Made by a program: the position numbers and the translations under genes. Positions 1 through 7,575 of a DNA stretch of 64,000 nt are shown in pieces. Below the pieces are notes generated by a model. The model was not told where the DNA came from. It did no database searches and worked only from the letters and a program-made list of their open reading frames with translations. Location: assembly GCF_001423185.1 (NCBI RefSeq), contig NZ_LMOB01000003.1, positions 124,001-188,000 of the forward strand, in the 5' to 3' direction. The DNA is from Plantibacter sp. Leaf314. Lineage in GTDB: Bacteria > Actinomycetota > Actinomycetes > Actinomycetales > Microbacteriaceae. How positions within the stretch are numbered: the stretch's first letter is position 1; every line of letters starts with the position of its first letter.

Positions 1-617
1 ACGCCCTCCAGATGGACGACGGGTCGATCGGCGTCACCGCCATCGACAAGCGCGCGGTCGACGAGCCGCTGCACGTCCGGCCGATGGGTCTCTACGGCGA
101 CGTGCAGGCCGACCGCAAGCACCACGGCGGCCTCACGAAGGCGCTCTACGCCTACGCCGAGGAGGACGCGCGGTTCTGGGAGGGTGAACTCGGTCGCGAG
201 ATCACCCCTGGGTTGTTCGGTGAGAACCTCCGCACGCAGGGGCTCGACGTGAACGGCGCCGAGATCGGTGAACGCTGGCGCATCGGCGACACCCTCGTCG
301 TCGAGGTGACGTGCCCGCGCACCCCGTGCGGCACGTTCCAGCGTCGGCTCCGCGAGCCGCGCTGGGTGAAGCGCTTCGCCGACGCGGCACGGCCCGGCGC
401 CTACCTCAAGGTGGTCAAGAGCGGGACGGTCCAGGCGGGCGACACGATCGAGATCGTCCGGCAGCCCGGCCACGGCGTGACCATCGCCTCCTGGTTCGCC
501 GCCGCGGACGAGACCCAAGCCGTCGCCCTCGAACAGTCGGAGCAGTCGGGTGCCGTGGCCCTGGCCCCCGAGATCCACGAATCGATCAAGCAGCTCCGTC
601 GCACGGCGAACCGGTAA
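1..617 (+). CDS. MOSC domain protein, YiiM-like, cut by the left window edge
   Basis: MOSC-domain protein of the YiiM type, a family tied to molybdenum-cofactor chemistry. The visible part shows the family block around GDVQADRKHHGG and the segment CPRTPCGTFQ, whose second Cys is the expected cofactor-binding residue. The frame is open to the left edge with no in-frame stop before the first Met at 12. Homologues have more residues ahead of this point, so the real start lies outside the window. The last 40 residues look poorly conserved. It is separated by 147 bp from msrA, which has its own ribosome binding site, so the two are probably separate units. The substrate cannot be told from sequence. 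Confidence 0.85.
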   Translation, partial: ALQMDDGSIGVTAIDKRAVDEPLHVRPMGLYGDVQADRKHHGGLTKALYAYAEEDARFWEGELGREITPGLFGENLRTQGLDVNGAEIGERWRIGDTLVVEVTCPRTPCGTFQRRLREPRWVKRFADAARPGAYLKVVKSGTVQAGDTIEIVRQPGHGVTIASWFAAADETQAVALEQSEQSGAVALAPEIHESIKQLRRTANR

Positions 618-764
618 GGACGGCCGTCTCCGCGCACCTGGGGGACTCCTGAGTGCAACCCCCGGGCGGAACAGTCCGGAAGCGGACGCTGTTGCATACC
701 ATGGAGCCGAAGACCGGAGCACGCGGGGACCCCGCACGGTGCTCGGCACGAAGGAGGAGTCACG

Positions 765-1313
765 ATGAGTGCAGCAGACGAGCAGAGCACGACGACCGAG
801 CGCGCGGTGCTGGCCGGCGGATGCTTCTGGGGCATGGAAGACCTCGTCCGGAAGATGCCGGGCGTGAAGTCGACGCGCGTGGGCTACAGCGGTGGCGATG
901 TCGCCAACGCCACCTACCGCAACCACGGCACACACGCGGAGGCCCTCGAGGTCGTCTTCGACCCGAGCAAGCTGTCCTTCCGCGAGCTCCTGGAGTTCTT
1001 CTTCCAGATCCACGACCCGTCGACCAAGAACCGCCAGGGCAACGACGTCGGCCTGAGCTACCGTTCGGCGATCTTCTTCACCTCACCCGAGCAGGAGCGC
1101 GTCGCACGCGACACCATCGCCGACGTCGACGCGTCCGGGCTATGGCCGGCCAAGGTCGTCACCGAGGTCGAGCCGGTGTCCGAGTTCTGGGAGGCCGAGC
1201 CTGAGCACCAGGACTACCTGGAGCGCATCCCGTGGGGCTACACCTGCCACTTCGTGCGCCCGGGCTGGAAGCTCCCGCGTCGCGAGGCGGTCGCTGAGCA
1301 GGCCACCGCATAG
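765..1313 (+). CDS. msrA: Peptide-methionine (S)-S-oxide reductase MsrA
   Basis: Cytoplasmic repair enzyme that reduces the S-form of methionine sulfoxide in oxidised proteins, normally using thioredoxin. The catalytic motif GCFWG is present near residue 19, followed by the family blocks [29 protein letters not shown] and YRSAIFF. At 182 residues it has the usual length of a single-domain MsrA with no fused MsrB. The ATG is preceded at good distance by AAGGAGG, so this is a leadered gene. A strong hairpin 12 bp past the stop makes it a likely monocistron. Family assignment is secure. Confidence 0.96.
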   Translation: MSAADEQSTTTERAVLAGGCFWGMEDLVRKMPGVKSTRVGYSGGDVANATYRNHGTHAEALEVVFDPSKLSFRELLEFFFQIHDPSTKNRQGNDVGLSYRSAIFFTSPEQERVARDTIADVDASGLWPAKVVTEVEPVSEFWEAEPEHQDYLERIPWGYTCHFVRPGWKLPRREAVAEQATA

Positions 1314-1324
1314 TCCGTCATCGC

Positions 1325-1353
1325 AGCGCCCGGCACCACTGGTGTCGGGCGCT
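1325..1353 (+). terminator. Terminator hairpin after msrA
   Basis: Inverted repeat AGCGCCCGGCACC / GGTGTCGGGCGCT with a 3-nt loop and one internal G-T pair, starting 12 bp after the msrA stop. There is no long T run, as for most terminators in this window. The next 50 bases are a low-complexity CTG-rich stretch. Confidence 0.7.
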
Positions 1354-1419
1354 GTGCTGCGCTGCGCAAGCACCGTGCTGTGCTGTGCTGAGCCCGGACC
1401 GTGCTGCAGACGCGGTGGG

Positions 1420-1638
1420 TCAGACGCCGTCGGCGCGCGAGGAGTTGACCGCGTCGGAGGCGAGCCTCGGAGCGAACCGGGGGTCGAAGGTGAGCGGCGG
1501 ATCGTCGGGTGACGCGAGCGACGGCTTGCCCAGGCGTACCCATTCCAGGTACTGGAGGTACGGATCGGACCCGGCATCGACCGGCGCATCGACGATGCGC
1601 TTGCGTCCCCACGGCCACTTCCACCCCACGGTCAGCAT
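1420..1638 (-). CDS. Small hypothetical protein, 72 residues
   Basis: Unrecognised small protein. The start chosen is the ATG at 1638, which has an AGGAAG ribosome binding site about nine bases upstream. The frame stays open further upstream, but that part looks like random arginine/serine-rich translation. The protein is mostly polar, begins with a Trp-rich stretch (MLTVGWKWPWG), has an acidic/aromatic middle (DPYLQYLEWVRLGKPSL) and no membrane segment. It lies alone, convergent with msrA. Composition looks protein-like, but there is no family evidence, so the call is tentative. Confidence 0.4.
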   Translation of the reverse strand: MLTVGWKWPWGRKRIVDAPVDAGSDPYLQYLEWVRLGKPSLASPDDPPLTFDPRFAPRLASDAVNSSRADGV

Positions 1639-1849
1639 CCTACGGACGCTTCCTGAGGATCCGCGGACCATCGCGCCACGATCTCGCAACGATGTCTTGG
1701 AGGCGCGCTGGTTTCGTCTGATGGATACGGAGTTGTCCATCGGTCGTCGGTGCTGTCATGATGAAGCCCGGCGGAGATAGCTAGACAGTCGAGATACTTC
1801 GAGGGGTTGTCCGGACCCGGTCGCTGCACCTGCCGAGAGAGGTCGTTCC

Positions 1850-2071
1850 ATGGGCTCCACCGGTAGCGAGACGTCTGAACTCCGCCGAGCCTGGGTGGAG
1901 CAGCTCACGCCAGACCGCTTCAGCGTCTTCGAGGGCGACCGGCGAATCGGGTTCATCGACGTGGACTGGCCGCTGCACATCGCCCTGCGTGGGGCCGACT
2001 ACGAGACGGCGGTCGAAATCGATCGGGCGATCCGGTTCGATCAGGCGCTGCGAGCGGTCCTCGGCGACTGA
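1850..2071 (+). CDS. Small hypothetical protein, 73 residues
   Basis: Unrecognised soluble protein with an acidic, well-mixed composition that looks genuinely coding (core RFSVFEGDRRIGFIDVDWPLHIALRG broken by charged residues). The ATG has an AGAGAGG ribosome binding site seven bases upstream. A single domain of alternating hydrophobic strands and one helix seems likely. It ends 100 bp before the LON-domain gene, whose candidate -10 element TATGAT lies in between, so the two may be transcribed separately. No function can be proposed. Confidence 0.55.
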   Translation: MGSTGSETSELRRAWVEQLTPDRFSVFEGDRRIGFIDVDWPLHIALRGADYETAVEIDRAIRFDQALRAVLGD

Positions 2072-2093
2072 GCCGCCTCCGGTGTCCGGCGAC

Positions 2094-2099
2094 TATGAT
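2094..2099 (+). promoter_or_regulatory. Candidate -10 element of the LON-domain gene
   Basis: TATGAT, the only good -10 hexamer in the gap before the LON-domain gene. A transcript from here would have a leader of about 65 nt. No matching -35 element is evident. Confidence 0.35.
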
Positions 2100-2170
2100 C
2101 GCAGCACGGTTCAGGTGGGTGGTTCGCCGGGCGGTACCCGGTGGGACCTGCGAGACGGAGGGAGGCTGAC

Positions 2171-2866
2171 GTGACCGACTCCTTCAGTGCCGAGCCCTGG
2201 GCCTCCGGGCTCCCCGTCCTCGAGCTCCCGATGTTCCCGCTCGGCTCCGTGCTGTTCCCGCACATGCCGCTCGCCCTCCGGCTGTTCGAGGAGCGCTACC
2301 TCACGATGCTCGCCCACCTCCTCGAGGCAGAGGACCCCGCGTTCGGCGTGGTGCTCATCGAGCGTGGCCGCGAGACGGGCGGCGGCGAACACCGCTTCCG
2401 GACGGGCACGGTCGCCGAGATCGTCGAGGTCGACGGCGGCGAGGGGTTCGTCGCGGTGATCGCCGAGGGCGGGCAGCGCTTCGAGGTCACCGACTGGCTG
2501 CCGGACGACCCGTATCCGCGTGCCGAGATCCGAACCCTCGACGACCTCGAGTGGGACGACCGCTTCGAGTCGCTGCGCGGCGAGACCGAGGCGGCCGTCC
2601 GTCGCTCGCTCGCCGTGGCGAGCGAGTTCAGCGAGCAGCAGTGGGCTTCGGTGGTCGAACTCGCCGACGACCCGCTCGAGTCGTCGTGGCAGCTCGCCGG
2701 CATCGCGCCGGTGAGCGAGCTCGACCAGATGCGGTTCCTCGCAGCAGGCTCCCTCGAGGAGTTGCTGCTCGCGGTGCGCGATCGCGCGACCGAGGCCGGC
2801 GAGGCGTTCATCGCGGGCGGCATCGCCGACGCGGACGACGAGGACTGGGACATCCTCGGCAGCTGA
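2171..2866 (+). CDS. LON N-terminal (substrate-binding) domain protein
   Basis: Stand-alone PUA-like LON substrate-binding domain protein of 231 residues. The signature LELPMFPLGSVLFPHMPLAL is followed by LFEERYLTML and by FGVVLIERG, which match the N-terminal domain of Lon protease. No ATPase or Ser-Lys protease domain follows, so it is not a protease itself. Such proteins are common in actinobacteria and are of unknown role, perhaps substrate binding. The GTG at 2171 was chosen because GGAGG lies just ahead of it; an in-frame ATG 30 bases upstream has no ribosome binding site. A 16-bp hairpin made of a dispersed repeat follows the stop. Confidence 0.85.
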   Translation: MTDSFSAEPWASGLPVLELPMFPLGSVLFPHMPLALRLFEERYLTMLAHLLEAEDPAFGVVLIERGRETGGGEHRFRTGTVAEIVEVDGGEGFVAVIAEGGQRFEVTDWLPDDPYPRAEIRTLDDLEWDDRFESLRGETEAAVRRSLAVASEFSEQQWASVVELADDPLESSWQLAGIAPVSELDQMRFLAAGSLEELLLAVRDRATEAGEAFIAGGIADADDEDWDILGS

Positions 2867-2880
2867 GGCGACTGCGCCTC

Positions 2881-2922
2881 GACAGGCTCGGTGACCAGGA
2901 GGGCTCGGTCACCGAGCCTGTC
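2881..2922 (+). terminator. Hairpin formed by two inverted copies of the dispersed repeat
   Basis: Perfect 16-bp inverted repeat GACAGGCTCGGTGACC / GGTCACCGAGCCTGTC with a 10-base loop, 14 bp past the stop of the LON-domain gene. Each arm is a copy of the dispersed repeat seen at six other places in the window. It probably ends that transcript. Confidence 0.6.
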
Positions 2923-2960
2923 GGCGTGCTCTTGCGCATTCCCGGAAACGGTTTACTATT

Positions 2961-2970
2961 TCCTATAGGA
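2961..2970. promoter_or_regulatory. Palindromic operator TCCTATAGGA of the rightward catabolic operon
   Basis: Perfect 10-bp palindrome TCCTATAGGA, 57 bp ahead of the first gene of the operon. The identical palindrome occurs at 11481-11490 ahead of the opposing operon. A possible promoter TTGCGC (2932-2937) / TACTAT (2954-2959) with a 16-bp spacer would place the palindrome over the transcription start, a classic repressor position. The GntR/FCD protein encoded inside the island is the natural candidate binder (inference). Confidence 0.6.
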
Positions 2971-3027
2971 TCTTTTTCACCGGGAGCATCATCCCCGGAC
3001 AGCAGTCCCTGAGCGCAATGGAGCATC

Positions 3028-3999
3028 ATGACGGATACGAACGCGACCGCATCGTCGAACCCGGCGGCGTCGAAGACCACCTGGACCGCTGAGACCTGGC
3101 CCATCGCCACGTGCCTCCACGGCATCCCCCCGGTCGACCGCAACGGCGTCTCACTGCACGACGCCGAGCCCGAAGCCTGGGACGACCTCTTCGCACAGGT
3201 CGCCGGCGTCGGCTTCACCCTCGCCGAACTGCCCGACAGTCACGTGCGCCCAGCCGACCTCGAACCCTCGCGTCGTGACGAGTTCCTCGCCATCGCCAAG
3301 TCGCACGGCGTCGGCGTCCCCTCCGTCCACCTGCAGCGCCAGAGCGTGATCATGCCGGGCCACGAGGAGCGGAACCTCGAATACGCACACCGCACCATCG
3401 ACGCCGCCGCGGAGTGGGGCATGCAGGTCTTCTCGACCGGTCTGCACCAGCCCTTCAGCGAGGCGCAGCGGAAGGCGCTCTGGTTCTGGACCGCCCAGGG
3501 ACCGAAGGACCCCGACGACCCCGAGGTGTGGAACGCGGCCGTCAGCCGCATCCGCGAACTCGGCAAGCACGCCGCGGACGTCGGGCTGCCCCTCGCCCTC
3601 GAGCTGTACGAGGACACCTACCTGGGCACCGCCGACAGCGCGGTCCGCTTCGTGGAGGAGGTCGGCCTCGACAACGTGGGCCTGAACCCCGACGTCGCGA
3701 ACCTCATCCGCCTGCACCGCCCCGTCGAGGACTGGCGCGAGCTGTTCGCCAAGACCCTGCCGTACGCCAACTACATGCACGTGAAGAACTACACGCGTGA
3801 CGAGTCGGCCGACGGCAGCTGGGCGACGTCCGTCCCCTCCACCATGGAGGCCGGCCTCATCAACTACCGCCAGGTCTTCCGTGACGCCGTCGAACTCGGC
3901 TTCAACGGCATCATCCTGGCCGAGCACTACGGCGGCGACAGCCTCGGCATGTGCTCCACCAACCAGAAGTACATCAGGACCCTGCTGCCGCAGGCCTGA
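3028..3999 (+). CDS. Sugar phosphate isomerase/epimerase family TIM-barrel protein
   Basis: AP-endonuclease-2-like TIM barrel of the sugar phosphate isomerase/epimerase family, 323 residues, after a disordered N-terminal tail of about 25 residues. Likely metal ligands of this fold are visible: Glu in LALELYED, Asp in GLNPDVANL, His in YMHVKN and Glu in IILAEHYGG. Members interconvert ketoses or epimerise hydroxyacids; EryC of the Brucella erythritol pathway belongs to the same superfamily. First gene of a five-gene operon, 26 bp before the dehydrogenase. The start is backed by a weak GGAG. The exact reaction is unknown; a C3 or C4 epimerisation or isomerisation of the substrate taken up by the MFS protein is inferred. 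Confidence 0.82.
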   Translation: MTDTNATASSNPAASKTTWTAETWPIATCLHGIPPVDRNGVSLHDAEPEAWDDLFAQVAGVGFTLAELPDSHVRPADLEPSRRDEFLAIAKSHGVGVPSVHLQRQSVIMPGHEERNLEYAHRTIDAAAEWGMQVFSTGLHQPFSEAQRKALWFWTAQGPKDPDDPEVWNAAVSRIRELGKHAADVGLPLALELYEDTYLGTADSAVRFVEEVGLDNVGLNPDVANLIRLHRPVEDWRELFAKTLPYANYMHVKNYTRDESADGSWATSVPSTMEAGLINYRQVFRDAVELGFNGIILAEHYGGDSLGMCSTNQKYIRTLLPQA

Positions 4000-4025
4000 C
4001 CACGACGACCAACAGGAGTGACACC

Positions 4026-4979
4026 ATGACCGCACACACCATCGCCGTCGTCGGATCGGGGTACATGGGCGGCGGCATCGCCCAGGTGCTCGCACTGTCC
4101 GGCGCCACCGTCCGCATCGCCGACATCTCCGAGGAGATCGCGCGCAAGAACTCCGACCGCCTCATCGCCGAGGCCGAGCAGTTCGTCGCCGACGGTCTGT
4201 TCCCCGCCGACGCCGTCGAGCGGATCCGCGCGAACGTCTCGCCGGCCGCGTCCATCGAGGAGGCCGTCACCGGTGCCGACTTCATCGAGGAGGCCGTCCC
4301 CGAGAAGATCGAGATCAAGCACGAGACCCTCCGCCGCATCAGCGCAGCGGCCTCGCCCGACGCGATCATCGGCTCGAACACCTCGACCATCCTCATCGGC
4401 TCGCTCGCCGAGGCCGTCACGAACCCGGAACGGTTCCTCGGCGTCCACTTCTCGAACCCGGCACCGTTCATCCCCGGCGTCGAACTGATCCCGCACGAGA
4501 CCACCGCCGACGCGGCCATCGCGACCGTCGAGGAGATCGTCGCCGCCACCGGCAAGGAGACCGCCCGGGTCAAGGACTCCACCGGCTTCGTGCTCAACCG
4601 CCTGCAGTACGCGCTGTTCCACGAGGCGACGCAGCTCGTCGAGGAGGGTGTCGCGACGGCCGAGGACATCGACACCATCGTGCGCACGACGTTCGGCTTC
4701 CGGCTGCCCGTCTTCGGCCCGTTCGCGATCGCCGACATGGCCGGGCTCGACGTGTACTCGTTCTGCTACGCCTCGCTCCAGACCCGCTGGCCCGAGCGCT
4801 TCGCCACGCCGGACTCCCTCAAGGAGCTCGTCGATGCCGGCAAGTTCGGCACCAAGTCTGGTGCCGGCTACCTCGACGTGCCCGCCGACCGCACGCCGGA
4901 ACTCATCGCCTACCGCAACAAGGCCTACGTCGCGATCAAGCAGCTCATGGACGAGCTCGGGCCGGCCCCCATCCACTGA
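4026..4979 (+). CDS. 3-hydroxyacyl-CoA dehydrogenase family NAD-dependent oxidoreductase
   Basis: Two-domain NAD-dependent dehydrogenase of 317 residues. Residues 5-30 carry the Rossmann motif GSGYMGGGIAQ. FLGVHFSNPAPFIPGVEL holds the catalytic His and the Asn-Pro typical of 3-hydroxyacyl-CoA dehydrogenases, and the helical C-terminal domain starts at KDSTGFVLNRLQYAL. The family also includes L-gulonate 3-dehydrogenase, which oxidises C3 of a sugar acid. With no thiolase, ligase or acyl-CoA gene nearby, a sugar-acid substrate fits the context better than a CoA ester (inference). An AGGAG precedes the ATG. A small perfect hairpin lies between this gene and the next. Confidence 0.85.
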   Translation: MTAHTIAVVGSGYMGGGIAQVLALSGATVRIADISEEIARKNSDRLIAEAEQFVADGLFPADAVERIRANVSPAASIEEAVTGADFIEEAVPEKIEIKHETLRRISAAASPDAIIGSNTSTILIGSLAEAVTNPERFLGVHFSNPAPFIPGVELIPHETTADAAIATVEEIVAATGKETARVKDSTGFVLNRLQYALFHEATQLVEEGVATAEDIDTIVRTTFGFRLPVFGPFAIADMAGLDVYSFCYASLQTRWPERFATPDSLKELVDAGKFGTKSGAGYLDVPADRTPELIAYRNKAYVAIKQLMDELGPAPIH

Positions 4980-4986
4980 GCCGGCC

Positions 4987-5003
4987 GTCCGGTCCGACCG
5001 GAC
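4987..5003 (+). other. Intercistronic hairpin
   Basis: Perfect inverted repeat GTCCGGT / ACCGGAC with a 3-nt loop, 8 bp after the dehydrogenase stop and inside the operon. Too short to be a sure terminator; may affect mRNA stability or relative expression. Confidence 0.4.
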
Positions 5004-5040
5004 ACCACAGCCCTCGACCCCTCACGCAGAAAGGCCGGCC

Positions 5041-5814
5041 ATGACCGCCACCACCTTCCCCGAGTCCAAGACCGTCGTCCTCACCGGGGCGGCGTCCCCG
5101 CGCGGCATCGGGCGTGCGTCCGCCCACCACCTCGCCGAGCTGGGGTGGAACATCGGGATCATCGACCTCGACGAGGCGGCCGCGCAGGCCGTCGCCGCGG
5201 AGATCGCGGAGCAGCACGGCGTGCAGGCGGCCGGAGCCGGGGCGAACGTCGCGGACGAGGCACAGGTGCGTGCCGCGTTCGACGCCCTCGAGTCCGCCCT
5301 CCCGCAGCTCGTCGCGCTCGTCAACCTCGCCGGTGTGGCCTCGCCCGTGCCGTACCTCGAGGTGGGTGCCGACGAGTGGAAGCGCGTCATCGACATCAAC
5401 CTCAACGGCGTCCACTACACGACCCGTCGTGCGGTGGAGTCGATGGTGGCGAACGGCGTCGGGCGCGTCGTCAGCCTGTCGTCCGTCTCCGCCCAGCGCG
5501 GCGGCGGCACGTTCAGCAAGACCGCCTACTCGGCGGCGAAGGCCGGCGTCATCGGCTTCACCCGCAGCGTCGCGCGCGAACTCGGTCACGACGGCATCAC
5601 CGTCAACGCCATCTCGCCCGGCCCCATCGACACCGACATCATGGGCGGCACCCTGACCGAGGAGCGCAAGACGGCGATGGCCGCCGACGGCGTCCTCCCG
5701 CGCATCGGCACCCCGCGCGACATCGCCGCCGCGATCGCCTACCTCATCAGCGAGGACGCCGGCTTCGTCACCGGCCAGACGCTGAACGTCGACGGCGGCC
5801 TCTACATGCACTGA
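5041..5814 (+). CDS. Short-chain dehydrogenase/reductase (SDR)
   Basis: Classical SDR of 257 residues. The cofactor loop reads TGAASPRGIGRA, a TGxxxGIG motif with two extra residues. NLAG sits at the expected place, the catalytic Ser lies in SLSSVSAQ and the YSAAK motif follows. ISPGPIDTD and DGGLYMH close the fold. D-threitol and other polyol dehydrogenases of tetritol pathways are SDRs of this size, so oxidation or reduction of a C4-C5 polyol or keto-sugar is plausible in this operon (inference). AGAAAGG precedes the ATG. Confidence 0.88.
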   Translation: MTATTFPESKTVVLTGAASPRGIGRASAHHLAELGWNIGIIDLDEAAAQAVAAEIAEQHGVQAAGAGANVADEAQVRAAFDALESALPQLVALVNLAGVASPVPYLEVGADEWKRVIDINLNGVHYTTRRAVESMVANGVGRVVSLSSVSAQRGGGTFSKTAYSAAKAGVIGFTRSVARELGHDGITVNAISPGPIDTDIMGGTLTEERKTAMAADGVLPRIGTPRDIAAAIAYLISEDAGFVTGQTLNVDGGLYMH

Positions 5815-5832
5815 GTCGTCTCCCGCACCGAG

Positions 5833-5862
5833 CCGGCCGCCCCGATCCCCGGGTGCGGCCGG
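5833..5862 (+). other. Intercistronic hairpin after the SDR gene
   Basis: Inverted repeat CCGGCCGC / GCGGCCGG with a 14-base loop, between the SDR gene and the small membrane protein. As no new promoter is evident, it may attenuate or protect the upstream mRNA rather than fully terminate. Confidence 0.4.
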
Positions 5863-5902
5863 TGCATGCACCACCCCGCACCACGAGCGAACGGAGCAGC
5901 AC

Positions 5903-6013
5903 ATGCAGCACCTCACCGGTCAGTGGACCAAGTCCCGACTGATCTTCCTCGGCCTCGGCATCGTCTTCGTCGGCATCGGCCTCTGGATGATCATCCCGTC
6001 ACTGGTCTCCTGA
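5903..6013 (+). CDS. 36-residue single-span membrane protein
   Basis: Tiny protein MQHLTGQWTKSRLIFLGLGI continuing into VFVGIGLWMIIPSLVS. It has a basic/polar head of 12 residues and one hydrophobic span of about 20 residues ending near the C-terminus. A GGAG sits eight bases before the ATG. It is placed between the SDR and the MFS importer in the same operon, suggesting an accessory subunit of the transporter or a stabilising membrane peptide, as known for other small transporter-associated proteins. No family recognised; reality is supported by the ribosome binding site, the clean hydrophobic span and the location. Confidence 0.6.
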   Translation: MQHLTGQWTKSRLIFLGLGIVFVGIGLWMIIPSLVS

Positions 6014-6089
6014 CCACCTCACGCAGCAGCAGCAGTACCAGCAGTACCAGCAGCGCCCACCCGCACCAGTCATCTCAAAGGAGAGTGTC

Positions 6090-7460
6090 TTGTCCACACC
6101 CAATCCGCCGGCGATCGGATCGACCAACGATCCGGCCCTGAAGTCGGCGATCCGCAAGGCGTCGAAGCACCTGATGCCCATGCTCGTCATCCTGTACTTC
6201 GTCGCGTTCCTCGACCGCACGAACGTCGGATTCGCCGAGGAGGCGCTCAGCGTCGACCGCGGCATCTCCAACGGCGCCTTCGCCCTCGGCGCCGGCATCT
6301 TCTTCATCGGCTACGCGATCTTCGAGATCCCCAGCAACCTGTTGCTGAAGAAGTTCGGCGCGCGGTTCTGGCTCGCCCGCATCGCGGTGACCTGGGGCAT
6401 CGTCGCCGCCTTGTTCGCGTTCACCACGGGTGACACGATGTTCATCATCCTGCGGTTCCTGCTGGGCGTGACCGAGGCCGGGCTCTTCCCGGGCGTCATC
6501 ATGTTCCTGTCGGAGTGGTTCCCGAACAAGGTCCGCGTCCAGATGTTCTCGATCTTCTACCTGGCGCAGCCGTTCTCGCAGATGCTCGGTGCCCCGTTGA
6601 GCGGTGGCCTCATCAGCTTCGGCGACGCCCTGACCCCGTGGCACGGCTGGCAGGTGATGTTCTTCGCCGAGGGCATGCTCGCGGTCCTTGCCGGGTTCGC
6701 GGCGCTCTACTTCCTCACCAACTCGCCACAGCAGGCGAAGTGGCTGAACCAATCGGAGAAGGACTCGTTGACTGCCGCGATGGAACGCGAGGACACCGTC
6801 AGGCAGTCGGACGGCCCGACCGGTATCGCCAAGGCGATGACGAGCTGGAAGGTGTGGTACTTCACCATCATCTACTTCTGCCTCCAGATCGCGGTCTACG
6901 GGACGACGTTCTACCTGCCGCAGCAGGTGGCCAACCTCATCGGCCAGGACGTCGGCTGGCAGGTCGGTCTCGTGGCGGCCATCCCGTGGCTCGTGGGTCT
7001 GTTCGCCTGCTACTACGTGGGCCGCAACGCGAACACCGTCGTCCGTCGGCGCACCTGGGGCACGATGTTCTACATCTCGACCGGTGTCTTCATCCTTGCC
7101 TCGGCCTGGGCCGGCGCGAACAACCAGCCGTTCCTCGGGATCCTGTTCATCACGATCGCCGTGGCGAGCTTCCTCTCGGTCGGGCCGATCACGTGGGCCT
7201 ACCCGACGGCGTTCCTCACCGGAACCGCTGCCGCGGCCGGCATCGGCCTCATCAACTCGCTCGGCAACCTCGGCGGCTTCGTGGCGCCGATCATGCGGAC
7301 CGGGATCAACGAGAGCGTCCCGACCGACAGTGGCGCGTGGGGCGTGGTGTCGCTCGGCGTCTTCGCGTTCCTCGCGGCGGCGATGTTGTACTGCACGAGG
7401 TACTTCCGCGGCGCCAAGGCGGACGAACTCCTCGAGACGACGGCGAACCGCACGCACTAG
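6090..7460 (+). CDS. MFS transporter, anion:cation symporter (ACS) type
   Basis: Twelve-span major facilitator of 456 residues. The first loop has FLDRTNVGFAEEAL, typical of the anion:cation symporter family that brings in sugar acids, tartrate, galactarate and similar hydroxyacids. TM4 region reads FLLGVTEAGLFPGVIMFLSEWFP, also characteristic. The start is TTG at 6090 with AAAGGAG five bases upstream. Last gene of the rightward operon, followed by a hairpin and convergent with the GntR gene. The family suggests that the substrate of the island is an anionic carbohydrate, though neutral substrates cannot be excluded. Confidence 0.9.
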   Translation: MSTPNPPAIGSTNDPALKSAIRKASKHLMPMLVILYFVAFLDRTNVGFAEEALSVDRGISNGAFALGAGIFFIGYAIFEIPSNLLLKKFGARFWLARIAVTWGIVAALFAFTTGDTMFIILRFLLGVTEAGLFPGVIMFLSEWFPNKVRVQMFSIFYLAQPFSQMLGAPLSGGLISFGDALTPWHGWQVMFFAEGMLAVLAGFAALYFLTNSPQQAKWLNQSEKDSLTAAMEREDTVRQSDGPTGIAKAMTSWKVWYFTIIYFCLQIAVYGTTFYLPQQVANLIGQDVGWQVGLVAAIPWLVGLFACYYVGRNANTVVRRRTWGTMFYISTGVFILASAWAGANNQPFLGILFITIAVASFLSVGPITWAYPTAFLTGTAAAAGIGLINSLGNLGGFVAPIMRTGINESVPTDSGAWGVVSLGVFAFLAAAMLYCTRYFRGAKADELLETTANRTH

Positions 7461-7478
7461 TCACGACGCAGCACCCGG

Positions 7479-7510
7479 ACGGGGGCGATCGCTCACGCGG
7501 TCGGCCCCGT
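7479..7510 (+). terminator. Terminator hairpin after the MFS gene
   Basis: ACGGGG / CCCCGT stem enclosing a nested GCGATCGC-containing loop, 18 bp after the MFS stop and between convergent operons. Confidence 0.55.
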
Positions 7511-7518
7511 TCTGTGCG

Positions 7519-7542
7519 CCCTTCGACAAGCTCAGGGACCGG
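7519..7542 (+). repeat. Dispersed repeat copy at convergent gene ends
   Basis: Copy of the dispersed repeat (CCTTCGACAAGCTCAGGGAC core) in the gap between the convergent MFS and GntR genes. A second partial copy, CTCAGGGACCGGAGGAG, follows in tandem to about 7569. Confidence 0.75.
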
Positions 7543-7575
7543 AGGAGCGGGGCTCAGGGACCGGAGGAGTGCGGC

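Noticed and set aside
1351..1400. Low-complexity CTG/GTG-rich stretch after msrA, considered as a repeat element or structured RNA
   Set aside because: Units are irregular and short; no stable fold beyond the msrA terminator and no second copy.
6075..7457. Long open frame antisense to the MFS gene (460 codons)
   Set aside because: Translation is Arg/Glu/Asp/His-rich with no domain, and exactly mirrors the codon bias of the real MFS gene on the other strand.
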